Source: Datisca glomerata | Lineage: Eukaryota; Streptophyta; Magnoliopsida; Cucurbitales; Datiscaceae | Length of the DNA: 64,000 bases | Direction of reading: 5' to 3' | Assembly (NCBI GenBank): GCA_003255025.1 | Contig: QANY01009007.1 | Coordinates: forward strand, 186,001-250,000 | In this document: in pieces, positions 1-12,500 of the stretch | How positions within the stretch are numbered: the first letter of the stretch is position 1 | Layout: every line of letters starts with the position of its first letter | The notes under the pieces: model-generated | Databases searched by the model: none | What the model was told of the DNA's origin: nothing | What the model saw: the letters and a program-made list of their open reading frames with translations, nothing else | Made by a program: the position numbers and the translations under genes

Positions 1-3000
1 TTCATTGATTCTTTATCTATTCTTTTAGTAGTTTCTGTGTAGTTATAATTGTTATTAATGATTTTAGAACTGCTTAATGGTTGTCTGATTTTTATCTATG
101 TATTTTGATTCAGTTGCATATTCATTGATTTGATTTATTTTTTGGATTTTTTTTTCTTTTACTTCTTCTTTAGTGCTGCTCTGATATGATTTCCATTTAG
201 TATTACCGCCTTATGTTTTGTGATTTATTTTCTTTCTCTTATTCAGTTGCACATTCATTGATTTGATTTGTTTTTTTGGATTTTTTCCTTTTACTTTTTT
301 TTAGTTCTGCTCTTTGTGATTTGAAATTTTCTCATTCTCTGATATAATTTCCATTTTCTATTACTGTTTTATGTTCTGTGATTATTTTCCGTTAACTTTA
401 CTGATAAAGAAAGGAAAGTCATCATAGTTTCTTTATGTTATGTACATCTAATGTTAGCAGGTTTTGTTTTATATGCATTGATTTTCCCTTTATGATTGTT
501 TTATTTTCAGGAGTTGATTCAGCTTGCTTAGCTTCACAGCAAATGGGTCTCCTGTGCATTCAGGTTCTCAGTCATATGCCTTCACGTTGGCTAGTGCATG
601 TGCTTGTTGGAGGTAATGATAGTTGTTTTGTTTTATTTGTTCAATTATTCTATATATATATACATATGTGTGTGTGTGTGTGTGTTCTTTTACAGTGTAT
701 ATTGTGTTTGACTGTCTGTATTTCAGGTTCATTTTCTCTTTGTATTTTATTCATTATGTTTATTGATTGATGTGTTTTTGTTGGTTAAAATTTTCTTATT
801 ATAGTATGTGTTGATTTATGGAATGCTACTGAATCAATTCAAATGTGATAAGTTAATTACATGCCTTAATTGTCCTACATCATCTTTAATTTTTGTGTTG
901 CCGTTGTAATTTTTCCCAATTTTGGGTTGTTTGTTCATAATAGAAGAGGATTATTGTGTTTCGTAGTTCCTTCCTCCGATCTAGATACTCCCTTTTTTTG
1001 TCTTGTAGACTTCTAATTTTGCTTACTTAATTGATTGTTTCTTTGTCATTTTTGTATGTAAACTCGAAGTCAATACAATTGTATACAATTGCTAATAATG
1101 CTAAAGTAGTTTGCCTTTGTTTTCTTTCTTTTTTTCTTCCCTTTGTGGGGTGAAATTTCTGAACCTTAATCATGGTAATAGTGTGGGTTTTAGGTACTAA
1201 TCAATTTTCCATTCAAGCTCATTGGATTTCCCCTTTTGTATTATTTAGAATCTCTTTTGAGTTCTGAGGTTTGAACGGAGAAAAGTGGGGGATTGGTCTG
1301 AGGTGGGTTTCCTCGATTAATAGTTGAAAACCTGAAATTACTGCATGGGCAATGCTAAAATTCAAGGTATCAGAATCATCCAGTATTATTCTAAATATGT
1401 GGTAGTTCAGTAGTTGACCCTCGAATGAGTTTTGCTTGACGTTGTCTATTTATTGACTCAAAAAGCGGGTACTTAAAGGATTGGAAATTGGTAAAAATAA
1501 CATGAATCTAAAGGCTATAACTTCTGGACTTCAAAGAGTTAAAATATAAATCCTTGGATCTATTGGTATTGAAAATTCTGGTTTTCATTCTGCATATTGC
1601 AAGTTGAATTTCTGATCTTAATGTTGTCATTTTTTATGCAAGTTTAAGTTTTGATCTTGATGTCAACTTGGAGTTTGAAATGGGGTTCTTGATGATTTTC
1701 ATTGTCTGCTTGAGTAGAGGAAGACAATAAGGCATATAATTCCCTTCAGTTTTATTTATCATATTCTATAAATAAAGTCTTCAAATGATTAACTCTTTTA
1801 TGGTCTTTACAGTGACTATGTTGAAGTCTGAGGGATTGCTTCGCAATGTTTAGATGCACTAGAAAGAGAAGAGAGAGAGAGAATTGTGCTTCTCTAAGAT
1901 TAATAGACGTAGAAGATTGTTTGGACATAAGGAGAAACCATTATGTTTCTCTTTTCGTCTGCTCAATAAAAACCAGCTTTCTTCTTTAATTCAAACTTTA
2001 CGGCTGCTTTCGATGGGGGTAGGGGGTAAGGATAATCTTCATCCTTTTTTTTATGCTTTTTCACCTAGATCGAACACTTATACAGGCTAGATGCTTGTAG
2101 CTTCCTGTCGTGGAGGTGCCTGGAGAGCTATCAGAACTGTTGAGCTTGTGAATACATGAGCACCCATGTGCATTCAATTGTTGGGCCGTGTGCCTTCACG
2201 TTGGGCGGGTTAAGGGGAGAGTGTATATGTGCCATGTGCAGCTGCACTTGACTGTCAGAGGTAATCATTGATAATTCATCTAATTAAATCTTCTGTCTAT
2301 ATATATGTGTGTATGTTATATGATTTTGTGGTTGTTAAGTTTCTGTTTAGCAGTGTGTTTCCTAAGTTAGTATAACTTTAATTTTTAGATATGGTTTGGG
2401 ATGTCTGTATTTTTGGGTAAATAGATAATATGCTAATTTGCGTGTTTTTCTCTGTCTATTTTGCTCTATGTTTTTGTTCTGTAATCTGAAACAATATAGC
2501 ACGTAAGAGAGACGACAATCGATAGGTTTCGTGGTGACAACTCTCAATTCTAAACCTATCAAATTTTCCTCATTTTTACTTACAATGGTCTGTATATCAT
2601 TTCCCTACAGAGTTGGGACATGGAGACTGTAAATTGATGATCATTCAAGCAAAAATGATGAGAATTATGGGGGTTTCCTACTATTATGGTGTCATTTGAT
2701 ATAGAAAACCTTTGTAGGAGCAAATATGGTCTACTTCACCTTTTTCTAGCATATATGTGTTCCGAAGATTGAACGTTCATTGTCTTTAATATGAGAATTC
2801 TATCAAAATTAGTTACTTCTATACGAAAGTGAATTTTTTTGCTTTCGATCCTTCTTGTTTTGCTTACTTACTCAAGTTGGTGTATTAGTTTTCTGATGGT
2901 ATGCTTATCTATAGCAAAGAGTAAAAATTTCTATGACAAAATGCCTAATGATGTGTCAAAGGTTGCTGACTTTAGAAAGGTATTATAACTTGATGGAAGT

Positions 3001-5354
3001 GTGATGTGTAAGTTAGATGTAGAGAATAAGAAGCAGTGATGGTTATTGTGTATTTCAAGCTTGGATAATTTCAGTACTTTACTTCTTTTTCATTTTACTT
3101 TGCAAACTTATTTGCAAAATATAAAACTTGAAGAATAAAATAATTTTTTACTCATACTTTCTGATTTGAATCCCATGTATTTGCATAATTGTGTAAATAA
3201 TCAATTTTATTTAGGAATTAATAACTCTATTGATTGATACTCTTGTATTTTTTAATGATTGTTTTATTTTCATAATTTCATGATTTCTCTGTAGTTGAGT
3301 TTGAAAAGCTATCATTGTTCCTATCTTATTTTAAGCTTAGCATTAGGCAATATTATGATGACGTAAATTTTGCATATACAGAAACTAGTATCTCTATCCG
3401 AGACTTTTGGTGTCTCGGTCTTAATTACCTTTGTAATTCTGTGTTATGAAGTGTTAATAAATGACCTTGATGATAGACTAAAAGAGGAAGCTTCAATGAT
3501 CTCCTACTTTGATGGCCGTGGGTTCTTTTATTAGGTTAAATACTTATATTATGGGGTCTTTGTAGGTTGACTAGATTATGAAGTATCTCTGCTTCCAACG
3601 TTCATCTTTTTTATGTCATACAAGTGTAGCTGGCAACGTGCGTATGCATAATGATGTGTTGTGGAAGGGTAATTCCTATGCAGAAAACATCTAGATTTAT
3701 ATGTTACTTTCTTCATTGTGACCTTGATTTCTCAGAAGGAAAATTTTAAAGGTGCATCTTGAATGTGGGGAAGAAGTACTACAACTTTTCTTTAAGTGTT
3801 GGTAGATAACATTTTATAATACATGCTCATTTCATTATGACATGTTTTTGTTTTTTTTATTGAATATTTCTTTCTTTCGATATCGGTGGTGTTTGTTTTT
3901 ATTCGAATTGGTCATGATATGTTGGACGGTGACTTTTGTTTTTTTTGTGTATAAATTAGATTTAGTTATTACTGACATTTAAAAATTCTCCTCCACATGC
4001 TTTTGTATTTGCTTAGTTTTATGTTGTGAAGGTGGGTGAAATTTTTTTTTGAGTTGTTATTTGAAAATTATATTTTGTTAATTTTTTAATATTAAAATTT
4101 GATTTATGTTGTCTTATGGATTTTATATGTTTATTTTTTTAAGGAATTTATTGAGTTTTGAGGTGTTCTATTTGCTCATATGACTTTTGTGATTGATTAT
4201 TTTTTATTTGTAAGGTTAGTTAGAATTTTTTTACTGGCCAGCGTTAATTTGATATTTATATGATTTTTGAAGTTTGATATTTATATGATTTTTGAAGTAG
4301 TTCTGTTGTTTTTTTCTCTTTATGTATGTTCATCCGGATTTGTGGTTGCTTATTTTTGGTTTAATAGTATGTTAAATATTTTTAGTGTTCAATATATAAT
4401 CAGGGTTTATTTTAGTCTTGGCCTTTATTTTTTTTCTTCTACGCGTTAGCATCTTATATGTAGGTTTGACTTTGAAAATTGACTCTCTATTTACAGTTCA
4501 TGGTTTTATGTACTTCTTCATGTGAATGAATTATTGAATCTTCATCTCTTTATTTTCATTTGATTTTCAGGTTTGGAGGTTTGGTCACGTTCGTATAAGT
4601 TCGTAGTGGTCCAATTTTGCTGAATTTCAATGTTGGATCGAGTGAACTTAGCTATTGAATTTTCATTGGTGGTTTGTTATATGAATATTATGAACCTCTA
4701 ATTTTTTCAGTAAATTTTGATTATTGTGTGAGAACCTACAGACAAAGTGTCAGTTACTCTTAGCATCTTACACTTTGGTCATGTTTTGTATAATGAATAT
4801 AATTTTTATCTTTGATTTCTAAGTTTCAAAGGCACATGCATGAGTGACAAAAATCAAGAGACAACTACAGAAAGATCTCAACAGAGTTATAAAATGAATA
4901 GAGAAAATCATCAAAGAAATATAAACGAATATGGAAACCAAAAGCTTCAGACATTTCACCAATTAGATGAAAGTCAAAGCCCACTGGTCCAAATGATGTG
5001 TAGGAAGAATCTGACTCTGGAAACTGTACAAAAGCATTTGGGTGACGATATAATTTTCCTCCATTCATTACGTGGCTGACATCCAACTTTGAGTGGGATG
5101 ACATCACAGAACCTACAAATCAAATAGAAGAAGATATTACTTCTTAATATTTTATGACATTCAGTAAAATGCTTTGTAAGATAAATGTTTCGACATCTAT
5201 ATAAATTGTTCACCTCAATATAAATAAATAACACTCATTATATATAAATATGATAAAACATGCGTGTTTTTATAAGTTTTGTTTATATGACCTACATAGA
5301 ATTATTAGTAGTTATTTTTCAACTCTCATTATGTATGTCTGTGTACGTCTATAA
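1..5354. other. AT-rich region, no recognisable gene
   Basis: No open reading frame here resembles a family I know, and I could not chain exons into a plausible protein. The sequence is T-rich on the plus strand, as introns and intergenic DNA of dicots often are, with a GT microsatellite near 667-685. A 79-codon ORF at 4840-5079 (rich in Q, N and K) lies just before the SGS3-like fragment; I do not recognise it. A long non-coding transcript or an upstream gene with small exons cannot be excluded. Confidence 0.5.
108..395. repeat. Imperfect tandem duplication, about 130-150 bp unit
   Basis: Two adjacent blocks (about 108-230 and 240-395) share the same order of words: TTCAGTTGCA, CATTCATTGATTTGATTT, a T-rich stretch with GGATTTTTT, TAGT(G/T)CTGCTCT, GATAT(G/A)ATTTCCATTT and TATGTTTTGTGATT or a close variant. 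The second block carries an extra insertion. No coding potential is visible. Confidence 0.6.
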
Positions 5355-5645
5355 TTACCAGCTTGGCATGCGGTCTAAGTTCCATTGACTGATACAGAGG
5401 GCTGCACCTGTTGATTGATGCATGCTAAAACTAAAGGTTCAAATATGATGAAACTTCACAAAGAGCTAGTAGTGTTTTTAGATGACGAGTTGTGGCGAAG
5501 GGGAACATCTCTTATTCTAGCAAGTGAGGCATTTGGAAAATGGAAACGCTTAAAAAATGAGGAGGAAGATCATGATATAGTCTGTTTTCCTATGGTTATA
5601 ATCATTAACACAAAGCTCGACCAAGATGAAAATGACAAGGTATAA
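5355..5645 (+). pseudogene. SGS3-like pseudogene fragment (zinc-finger end and start of XS domain)
   Basis: The translation from 5415 contains HAKTKGS, KLHKEL, a DDELWRRGTS-like segment, EAFGKWKRL and a stretch ending MVIIINTKLDQDENDK. This order is characteristic of the plant SUPPRESSOR OF GENE SILENCING 3 family, an RNA-binding partner of RDR6 in trans-acting siRNA production that stabilises cleaved RNA in cytoplasmic bodies. The segment spans the end of its zinc-finger-like region and the beginning of its XS domain. Just upstream (5370-5414) related sequence continues in another frame as YRGLHLL, preceded by a TGA where the family has Trp (IDWYRGL). The frame ends at a stop right after NDKV, though a GT there could be a former splice donor (AAG|GTATAA). 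The rest of XS, the coiled coil and the N-terminus are absent. It is a truncated, frame-broken relic. Confidence 0.85.
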
Positions 5646-6522
5646 AATTTGTTGACATCATCTAAAATCTCTGCTAGCTCTTTGTGCAGTTTCACCATAT
5701 TTGTAGATTTTATTATTGTACAATATGTGTAAATATTATTAAATATATATTATGTAAGTTGTTAATAAAGTGTGTTCAATTGACATCGTGATTATTTTTC
5801 TAATTTTTAATTTTTTAAAAGAGTAACTTTTAATTTTATTTTTTTAATTTTTATATGACTAAATAATATATGATTCATTCTTAAAATTAAACAATCTTAA
5901 TGAATAATTAAAAATCAACCCATCAACTCATCTTAATAATGTCTAATTCATTCTTAAATTGTTTTAATAAATAAGAAAACATCAACTTATCAACCAACAC
6001 ATCATATGCCAAGATGACATTATAAATAAGAATATCACATGAAATTAAATTCAAGTAAACTCAAAATCATATAATCAGTAATTCCCAACTTCAAAAGTAA
6101 AAGATCCCTGCAACGAGAAAAGCCCCACCCCCTCCTCTCTCTCTCTCTCTCTCTCTTAAAAGAAGTTCAGTTCTTTATCCGTATCTCTCTCAAATGTACT
6201 CAAAATTGAGCGTATAGGCTTTTACCCCCCCCCCCNNNNNNNNNNNNNNCCCCCCCCTCTCAACTGCAAATCGGACGCATCTCTAGCAAAACAAAGACGC
6301 CCAGGTGTCTTTGTCTGCAAATTTTTCCGAACTTTAGGGTTTCACAGTCCTTCCCACCCTTCGCGTCCAAATCCTATTCTCGATTCCATCACAATTTCGA
6401 GCTCTTTCTCTTCAGTTACTTCAGTAACGGTTATCTGCATCGAGTAGTTAGGGTTTTTGTCTCACCCCTATTCCCAACGCGAACTCATTTTCAACTGCTG
6501 CCCTTGATTTCTGGATCAGATA
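5646..6522 (+). promoter_or_regulatory. Upstream region and probable 5' UTR of the CNOT10 gene
   Basis: AT-rich to about 6100, then a CT microsatellite at about 6135-6156, typical of plant core promoters and leaders, then a small gap between C runs, then a more GC-balanced leader. Two telo-box-like motifs (TTAGGGTTT) occur near 6334 and 6448; such motifs are common near the transcription start of plant growth and translation genes. I see no clear TATA box, so the start site is unplaced. Confidence 0.45.
6236..6249. other. Short assembly gap (14 N) between C runs
   Basis: The Ns are flanked by about 11 C on the left and at least 7 C on the right, followed by CT-rich sequence. The gap therefore sits inside one poly-C tract and probably marks a homopolymer the assembler could not resolve, not missing unique sequence. 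Confidence 0.95.
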
Positions 6523-9500
6523 ATGGACGCGCGAGATTCAACATCATCCTCGTCGGCGCCCACGAATCGAGATGGCTCAAATCGAGATGGCTCAAATCGA
6601 GATGGCTCTTCGTCGGCCACTGAGGATGACGGTGTTTTGTCACTCACTGCGACTCTCGCTAAGGAAGCTACCTCCCATTTCCAGTCGGGAAAATACAACG
6701 AGTGTGTCGAGGTTTTAAACCAGCTCTTGCACAGGAAACAAGGCGATCCCAAGGTTGATTTCTCTCATCCACATTTTGTGTTTTGCTTTATTGTTATGCG
6801 AGATGGGTGGTTGATGTTTAAATGGTTGGAATTTTTATAATGAATTTTAGTCGTTTTCACTCCGTAGTGATGGAATGGAATTATCGACTTACTTTATTTT
6901 TGGCAAATTGCGTAAGAACGAAAATTTAAGTTGTCAAATGATCCGAATGGTTTGTTGTACTGGTGGAATTTGAGTTTGGATGTTTTAAGATTATAGGATC
7001 GCATGGTGATACTTGCATGTTTCTGTTCCTTTTTTTTTGAATCGGCGTTTCTGTTCTGAATGGAAATGAAGTTGGATGTTAATTGATCGATGAGAAAGTG
7101 CCATGTTCATTGAGTTAACAAAAGAAATGCGCATAGAACTAATTGAAAATAATCTCCTGCATACGGGGTACTCAACAATGTGATTACAAGTACACCAAAA
7201 AGTACCAGTTCAGGTCAATATATTGATGATGAGATGTCAGATTTCTTTTGACATATCATTTATGGTTTGAGTGTTACGAACTTTACATCAGGTTCTTCAT
7301 AATATTGCTATTGCGGAATACTTTAGGGACGGTTGTTCGGTTCCGAAGAGGTTGCTTGAAGTGCTAAATAATGTCAAGGTATCATCTTCACTTTTTGTGC
7401 AAGTAAGTTACTTCTTAGTATCACATGTGGGCAAGTGCATACTAACTTGTGTATTGGTGTATCTCATACAATGATATGTTTGTAGTGTTTTATAATAGTT
7501 TTTGTTTACAGTTTCTAACTTCTTCATTATTTCCATTTTTCTGTGAGGCCCTTTAGAACGTAGGACCCTTGTTGACAGTGAAATCAGTGTATACTTGAAG
7601 TACTGAAATTAAGAAGACTACCTACTAGATGAGAATCGACAATAAGGAACATTATTTGCAAAGGTTGTACTTTACTATTAGGTAAAATCAGTGGCATAAC
7701 TTAAGAATGCTCACTGGAACTTCTTATTATTAAATTTTCAGAAGTAAGAATACATTTTAAATTTCACGAGTTCAGACTTTTCCTAACAGTGTACGTCTCA
7801 ATATCCTAATGAAATGCCTCAGTCTCCCAAAATTGATATACCTTCTGTTTGTAATAGACCATCCTAATGCAAGGCCTGCAGTTGATATAGCCCAAGGTTA
7901 GACTGAAATCCTGATATATGTATGTCTGTTTATTGATTATGAGAGTTCATTGAAGAGAGGGTAGACTTACAAAACAAATTGAGGAAGTATGGTCTTCAAT
8001 AAAATCAAGAGGAGCAATCTGAAGACATGCATCAGATTGTGATATTTATTTAAATCAGATGATGTAAATATATTGTCAAAAGAGTTTATTGATCCAACAG
8101 AAAATATTTCCGCTTGCTTCAAGTGGTATATCAGTTGAATAAGCTAAAAAAATGTATAAGTTGTACATGTCTTTATGTCTTTGACATTGTGGTTACTTCA
8201 TTTTGTAGTTCTCCTATGATAATTATGAAAATGCATGTTATTGGGAAGTTCTTGTCCGTTGGTTCATTTTTTTTGGGAGCTTGAAATAAGATATGATGGG
8301 TTATACTTTTTCTTTTTCTTAATTTTTACTTATACATATTTTTTGTCTTATACAGAAAAGGAGTGAGGAGCTTGCTCGAGCATCTGGGGAGCAGGTAGAG
8401 TCTGTTAGTAATCTCGGGAGTAAGGTTACTTTGGGATCTAAAGGAAGTAGTATGGTGGCAAATCCATTTTCTGCTGCAAACAGTGCCAGTATCATATATA
8501 TGGATGAATTTGACACCTCCATTGCCACCCTAAACATTGTATATACACTTAACCCCTCAGTTAATCCATCTTTTAAAATGACTTTTGGTTCACCTGGTCC
8601 TGGAATAATTATCTGTAAACTATTGTTTCCTGACAGGCAGTCATTTGGTTCAGTCTTCACGAATATGCGAAAGCATTGTCAGTTCTTGAACCTCTATATC
8701 AAAATATAGAACCCATAGATGAGGTATGAGATTTATCATATATGATTCTGCTGTGTTTGCAGTGTCAGTGATAATTTACCACTGTTTTATCTTTTGCAGA
8801 CAACAGCTCTTCATGTTTGCTTTCTATTGCTTGATGTCGGGCTAGCTTGCAATGATGCGTTAAAATCTGCTGTAAGTTCTCATATTAACTGTGTTTTGTT
8901 GTTATTGTATCAATTCTATTCTGCAACTTAGGTACTGTTCGCTTCCGATTTTGGAGGCAAAGGGCATTAATAGTCGTCGTAAATACTAACCGTAGCAATA
9001 CTGCTGCTTACAATACATCTGTGTAATTGATTCTATTCCATCCTCTTAGCCTAATGACTGATTTATAAGGGAGCAAGGTTTTCACTTTATTTTCTCAAGA
9101 ACTGCCCATATTCTTGACACTTCCCTGGCCTACATTAATATAGAGAACAATCAATATTGTAAATTAACTTTTGAGAATGATGGTTTGGAATCGAAGCTGC
9201 TCTTGAATGAAAATAGTTAATGTACTTGCACAATTTGAAAATGTCCTTAAAAATTTTACATATAAATGCAAAACTTGCAAATTGCTTTTCTAGAATTTCT
9301 AAAATGTGTGCCATCAGGGCGTGGCTAACAGCACGGCATTGCTTTGGAGTGGATTCTCCACGTACTAGGTTTGATTCCTATCGTTGGGAATCCTTGTATT
9401 GCCCGGTTCCAGTTGTTATGGGCCAGTTAGGGCCTCGGTGTTAGATACCAATGCTTAATGGCGGGAGTCCCCCAGGTCGTGAAAAAATGTGTCATTTGAG

Positions 9501-12500
9501 TGGCAAAACTTACTAAAGAAGGGTGACTTGTTGCTTGTGTTGGCGAGTTTTGCAACCATAGCGTGTTCGTGTTAATTTTTTACTATAAACGTATTGCTAA
9601 AAGGTCATTCATTTCAATTAAGAGTTGCATGTATCATGACTCTCTATTACCATGATTTGCTATATTTTAATTTTTCCTAGTTCTTTGCATTGTTTTTTAA
9701 TGGTGGAGTAGCAAACTTGACTTAGTAGAGGTAATATAAGTTGGGACAGTTTGAGTGAATATATCATGCCATTTTCCCTCCAAGGAGATAGTGAAGTTGT
9801 TTCATTAATTCTCTATTTTTGTCTTTTTTCAAGTTATTAGTTGGGTATTAGAGCAACAGTCGTATGTCTAACAGCTCAGGTAAATTGTTTCGGTTACACA
9901 TCATGGGATGCAATGACTAACCATTATTTATATCTGCGAGAGACTAGTAATATGGTAAAAACACGTGTCTGATAGAAATAATAATTGACATATGTGGCGT
10001 GACCTTTAGGATCCTTACACGTTTAATTTTGAAATATTTTACCTTTCAGTATTATGGTCTTGTTAGATTTGACATGGTATCCTTTAACTTTGGATGTATT
10101 GATAGAGGAAGTACTTACTATTTAAAAACAGGTTTTAATTCATTTTTTAATTAGTAGGTTTTAATTCATCATTGTTAGCTTCCCTTATGTGAAAGTCTTG
10201 GCTCCACAGATTAACATCCTAACATCTGGAATTGCCTTTGCCACTCTTATCCAAAAATGACTTTGCTGACTTATTCTGTCATTCCCACATAGGGAAAAAG
10301 TGGATGCAATTAAAATATTTACTTTTTAGATTAATTATGTATCTTTATAAAAAATCAGAAGAACCCCAACAAGGGTTTTATAAGAGTGTTATTAAAGAGA
10401 CTGAAGCGCATTTTTAGCATGAAGAGTACACAAACATTGCTTCTGGACGTTTAGTCTTTCTTATCAATTCCAAATGCGATTGACTGACCCAGGATCCATT
10501 TCACTAAGTGAATTGGTTGATTTTACAAGAGGAAGACAGAGTCGGAATCTTTGAGACCCCATATGGGTTTGACATGGTGCAGAATGCTTCAGTTCAAATT
10601 GTTGTGGACAAAACTATTGTTGTGGACAAAACTAAGGGACTCGAGATTCGATGCACTTAAAATTCAGCCACAAGTAGGGAAAGGATGTAAGTAGCTAGAA
10701 AAGCCTGCTATTAAACTTCATTAAGTAGTAAGGCCAAAGGGTTGTTAGGCTTCTGATGTAGGTGTAGGAAAAACCTGTTTCGAACTCCATTTTGTTTCTT
10801 TCGACAGTAACATCTGTTTGAGGAGTGAAAACCTCCTCTCCTCAATTTATCAAAGGTCATGATAGCCTCCTGATCAGTAGTCAAGTGAAGGAAGCGGATA
10901 GAAGGGGAGGGGAAGCTTTAGTATTCCAAATACAACTAGTAGCCTGCTTCCAAGGGGAATTGGTGCTATAAACAATGGAAAGAACTCTATATTATTGATC
11001 GAATTGAAAACTTTCTTGATTTGCATGAAGTCAGTAGCATTTTTTTGTCATCCACAAAACCATGCATGTTAATGAAGCGAATTCAGAAGAGAGAACAAGC
11101 TTCTAGATCTCATTAAGCATGGACTTTGACAAGATGATACTTCATCATTACTTTTTTTCTTTTCTGATAGGATGAGACGGGTGTCCCAAGTAGACAGAAA
11201 GATTACAATAACAACTATATTCAAAATAGAAAACAAATTAGTATCATTAAATTGACTTAGAAGCCCATAATGATCAAGGAAAACCATTATGCCCTGTACT
11301 GTATCATCGACATCCTCAAACTTTTTCCTATAACATTCTCCTATTATGCACGAATGAAATTACCATAGAATAGCCATTGCTGCACAGTTTTGTGAATCAA
11401 TCGTTCCTTGGGAAAGTTTCTACCCATATGCTCCATACATATAAGAAAGGCCTGCTTCTCTGGAGGAGCCGAACAGATTTTAAATAGATTAAACATCTTC
11501 ACCCATAACGAATACGTAGGACAGAGCAAATAGAAATTATTATAGTTGTTTAAACTAACACAATTTAATCCACAAGTACTCAACCTGAGCCTTTTTCCAT
11601 TAGTAATACTAATTCTGAAAAGTCGAGGGAGGATATACCCCTACAGGTTTAGCCTAGTGGTTAAGGCGAGTCTTTGGCTATGTGTTTAGGTGCACAATTT
11701 GTGTTTCCGTTCCACTAGGGATCAAGGTGTGGACTGAGCCGGTGCCTGTCTTGTAAGTTTTTCAGCAACCATAGGTTTCCCCGTCTTGTACCTAGTGGGG
11801 GTCTGTTATGGTTCATCCTCAAAAGAAAGGTCTAGACTGTGTCCTTCTGAGAGCAACTTGAACGCAAGAAACATTCGATCGAAAATTGGTCTCACCATCC
11901 ACTTCGAAACTGTGGGTGGAGTTGGACCTATGAGGAAGTGATAGGATTTAATGCTTTTTGGATATAATAGCTGGTGCATACTAGAGTCAATAATTAATGA
12001 CATTGTATCTTTCAGGGATTTTATATTGTTTCTTAATTTGGTTAGATAGTTTGAAAACTTCATTTAATTTCAAATCACAGTAGATTTAGTTTGATTTGAA
12101 TAATGAAATTAGTATCTAGAGCATTAATTAGTACAGATCCTTTTATGCTATAAAAGGCCTGAATGTAACGGATGTAACGGTTGGTAGACTTCAAATATAA
12201 AATGAGTTCTTATGGTTAGTTGAGCCTGTCTGCTCACGTTTTTTCTTTCTCCCTTCTTATGTGTTCTGCATCAATAGCTTTCCATAAGATTGAGTAGATG
12301 GGGAATCGTGGTAGAGAACATTTATATTCCATAAAGGATTCTTGTAGCTGGTCTTAAAACTTGTTCAGCAAACACTAATTTCGAGTGAGTTGACTTGCCA
12401 CTCTGGTTCCTTTTTATTATGTGTTTGAGTTAATAACATCTGCTTCAGATTTTCAAACTACCTTCTCTATTTTCAGCTCTGTATGTCCATATTTGCAAGA

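Noticed and set aside
4840..5079. 79-residue frame rich in Gln/Asn/Lys as a small gene
   Set aside because: No family resemblance, no supporting splice or promoter signals, and a typical length for chance frames here; mentioned only in the regional entry.
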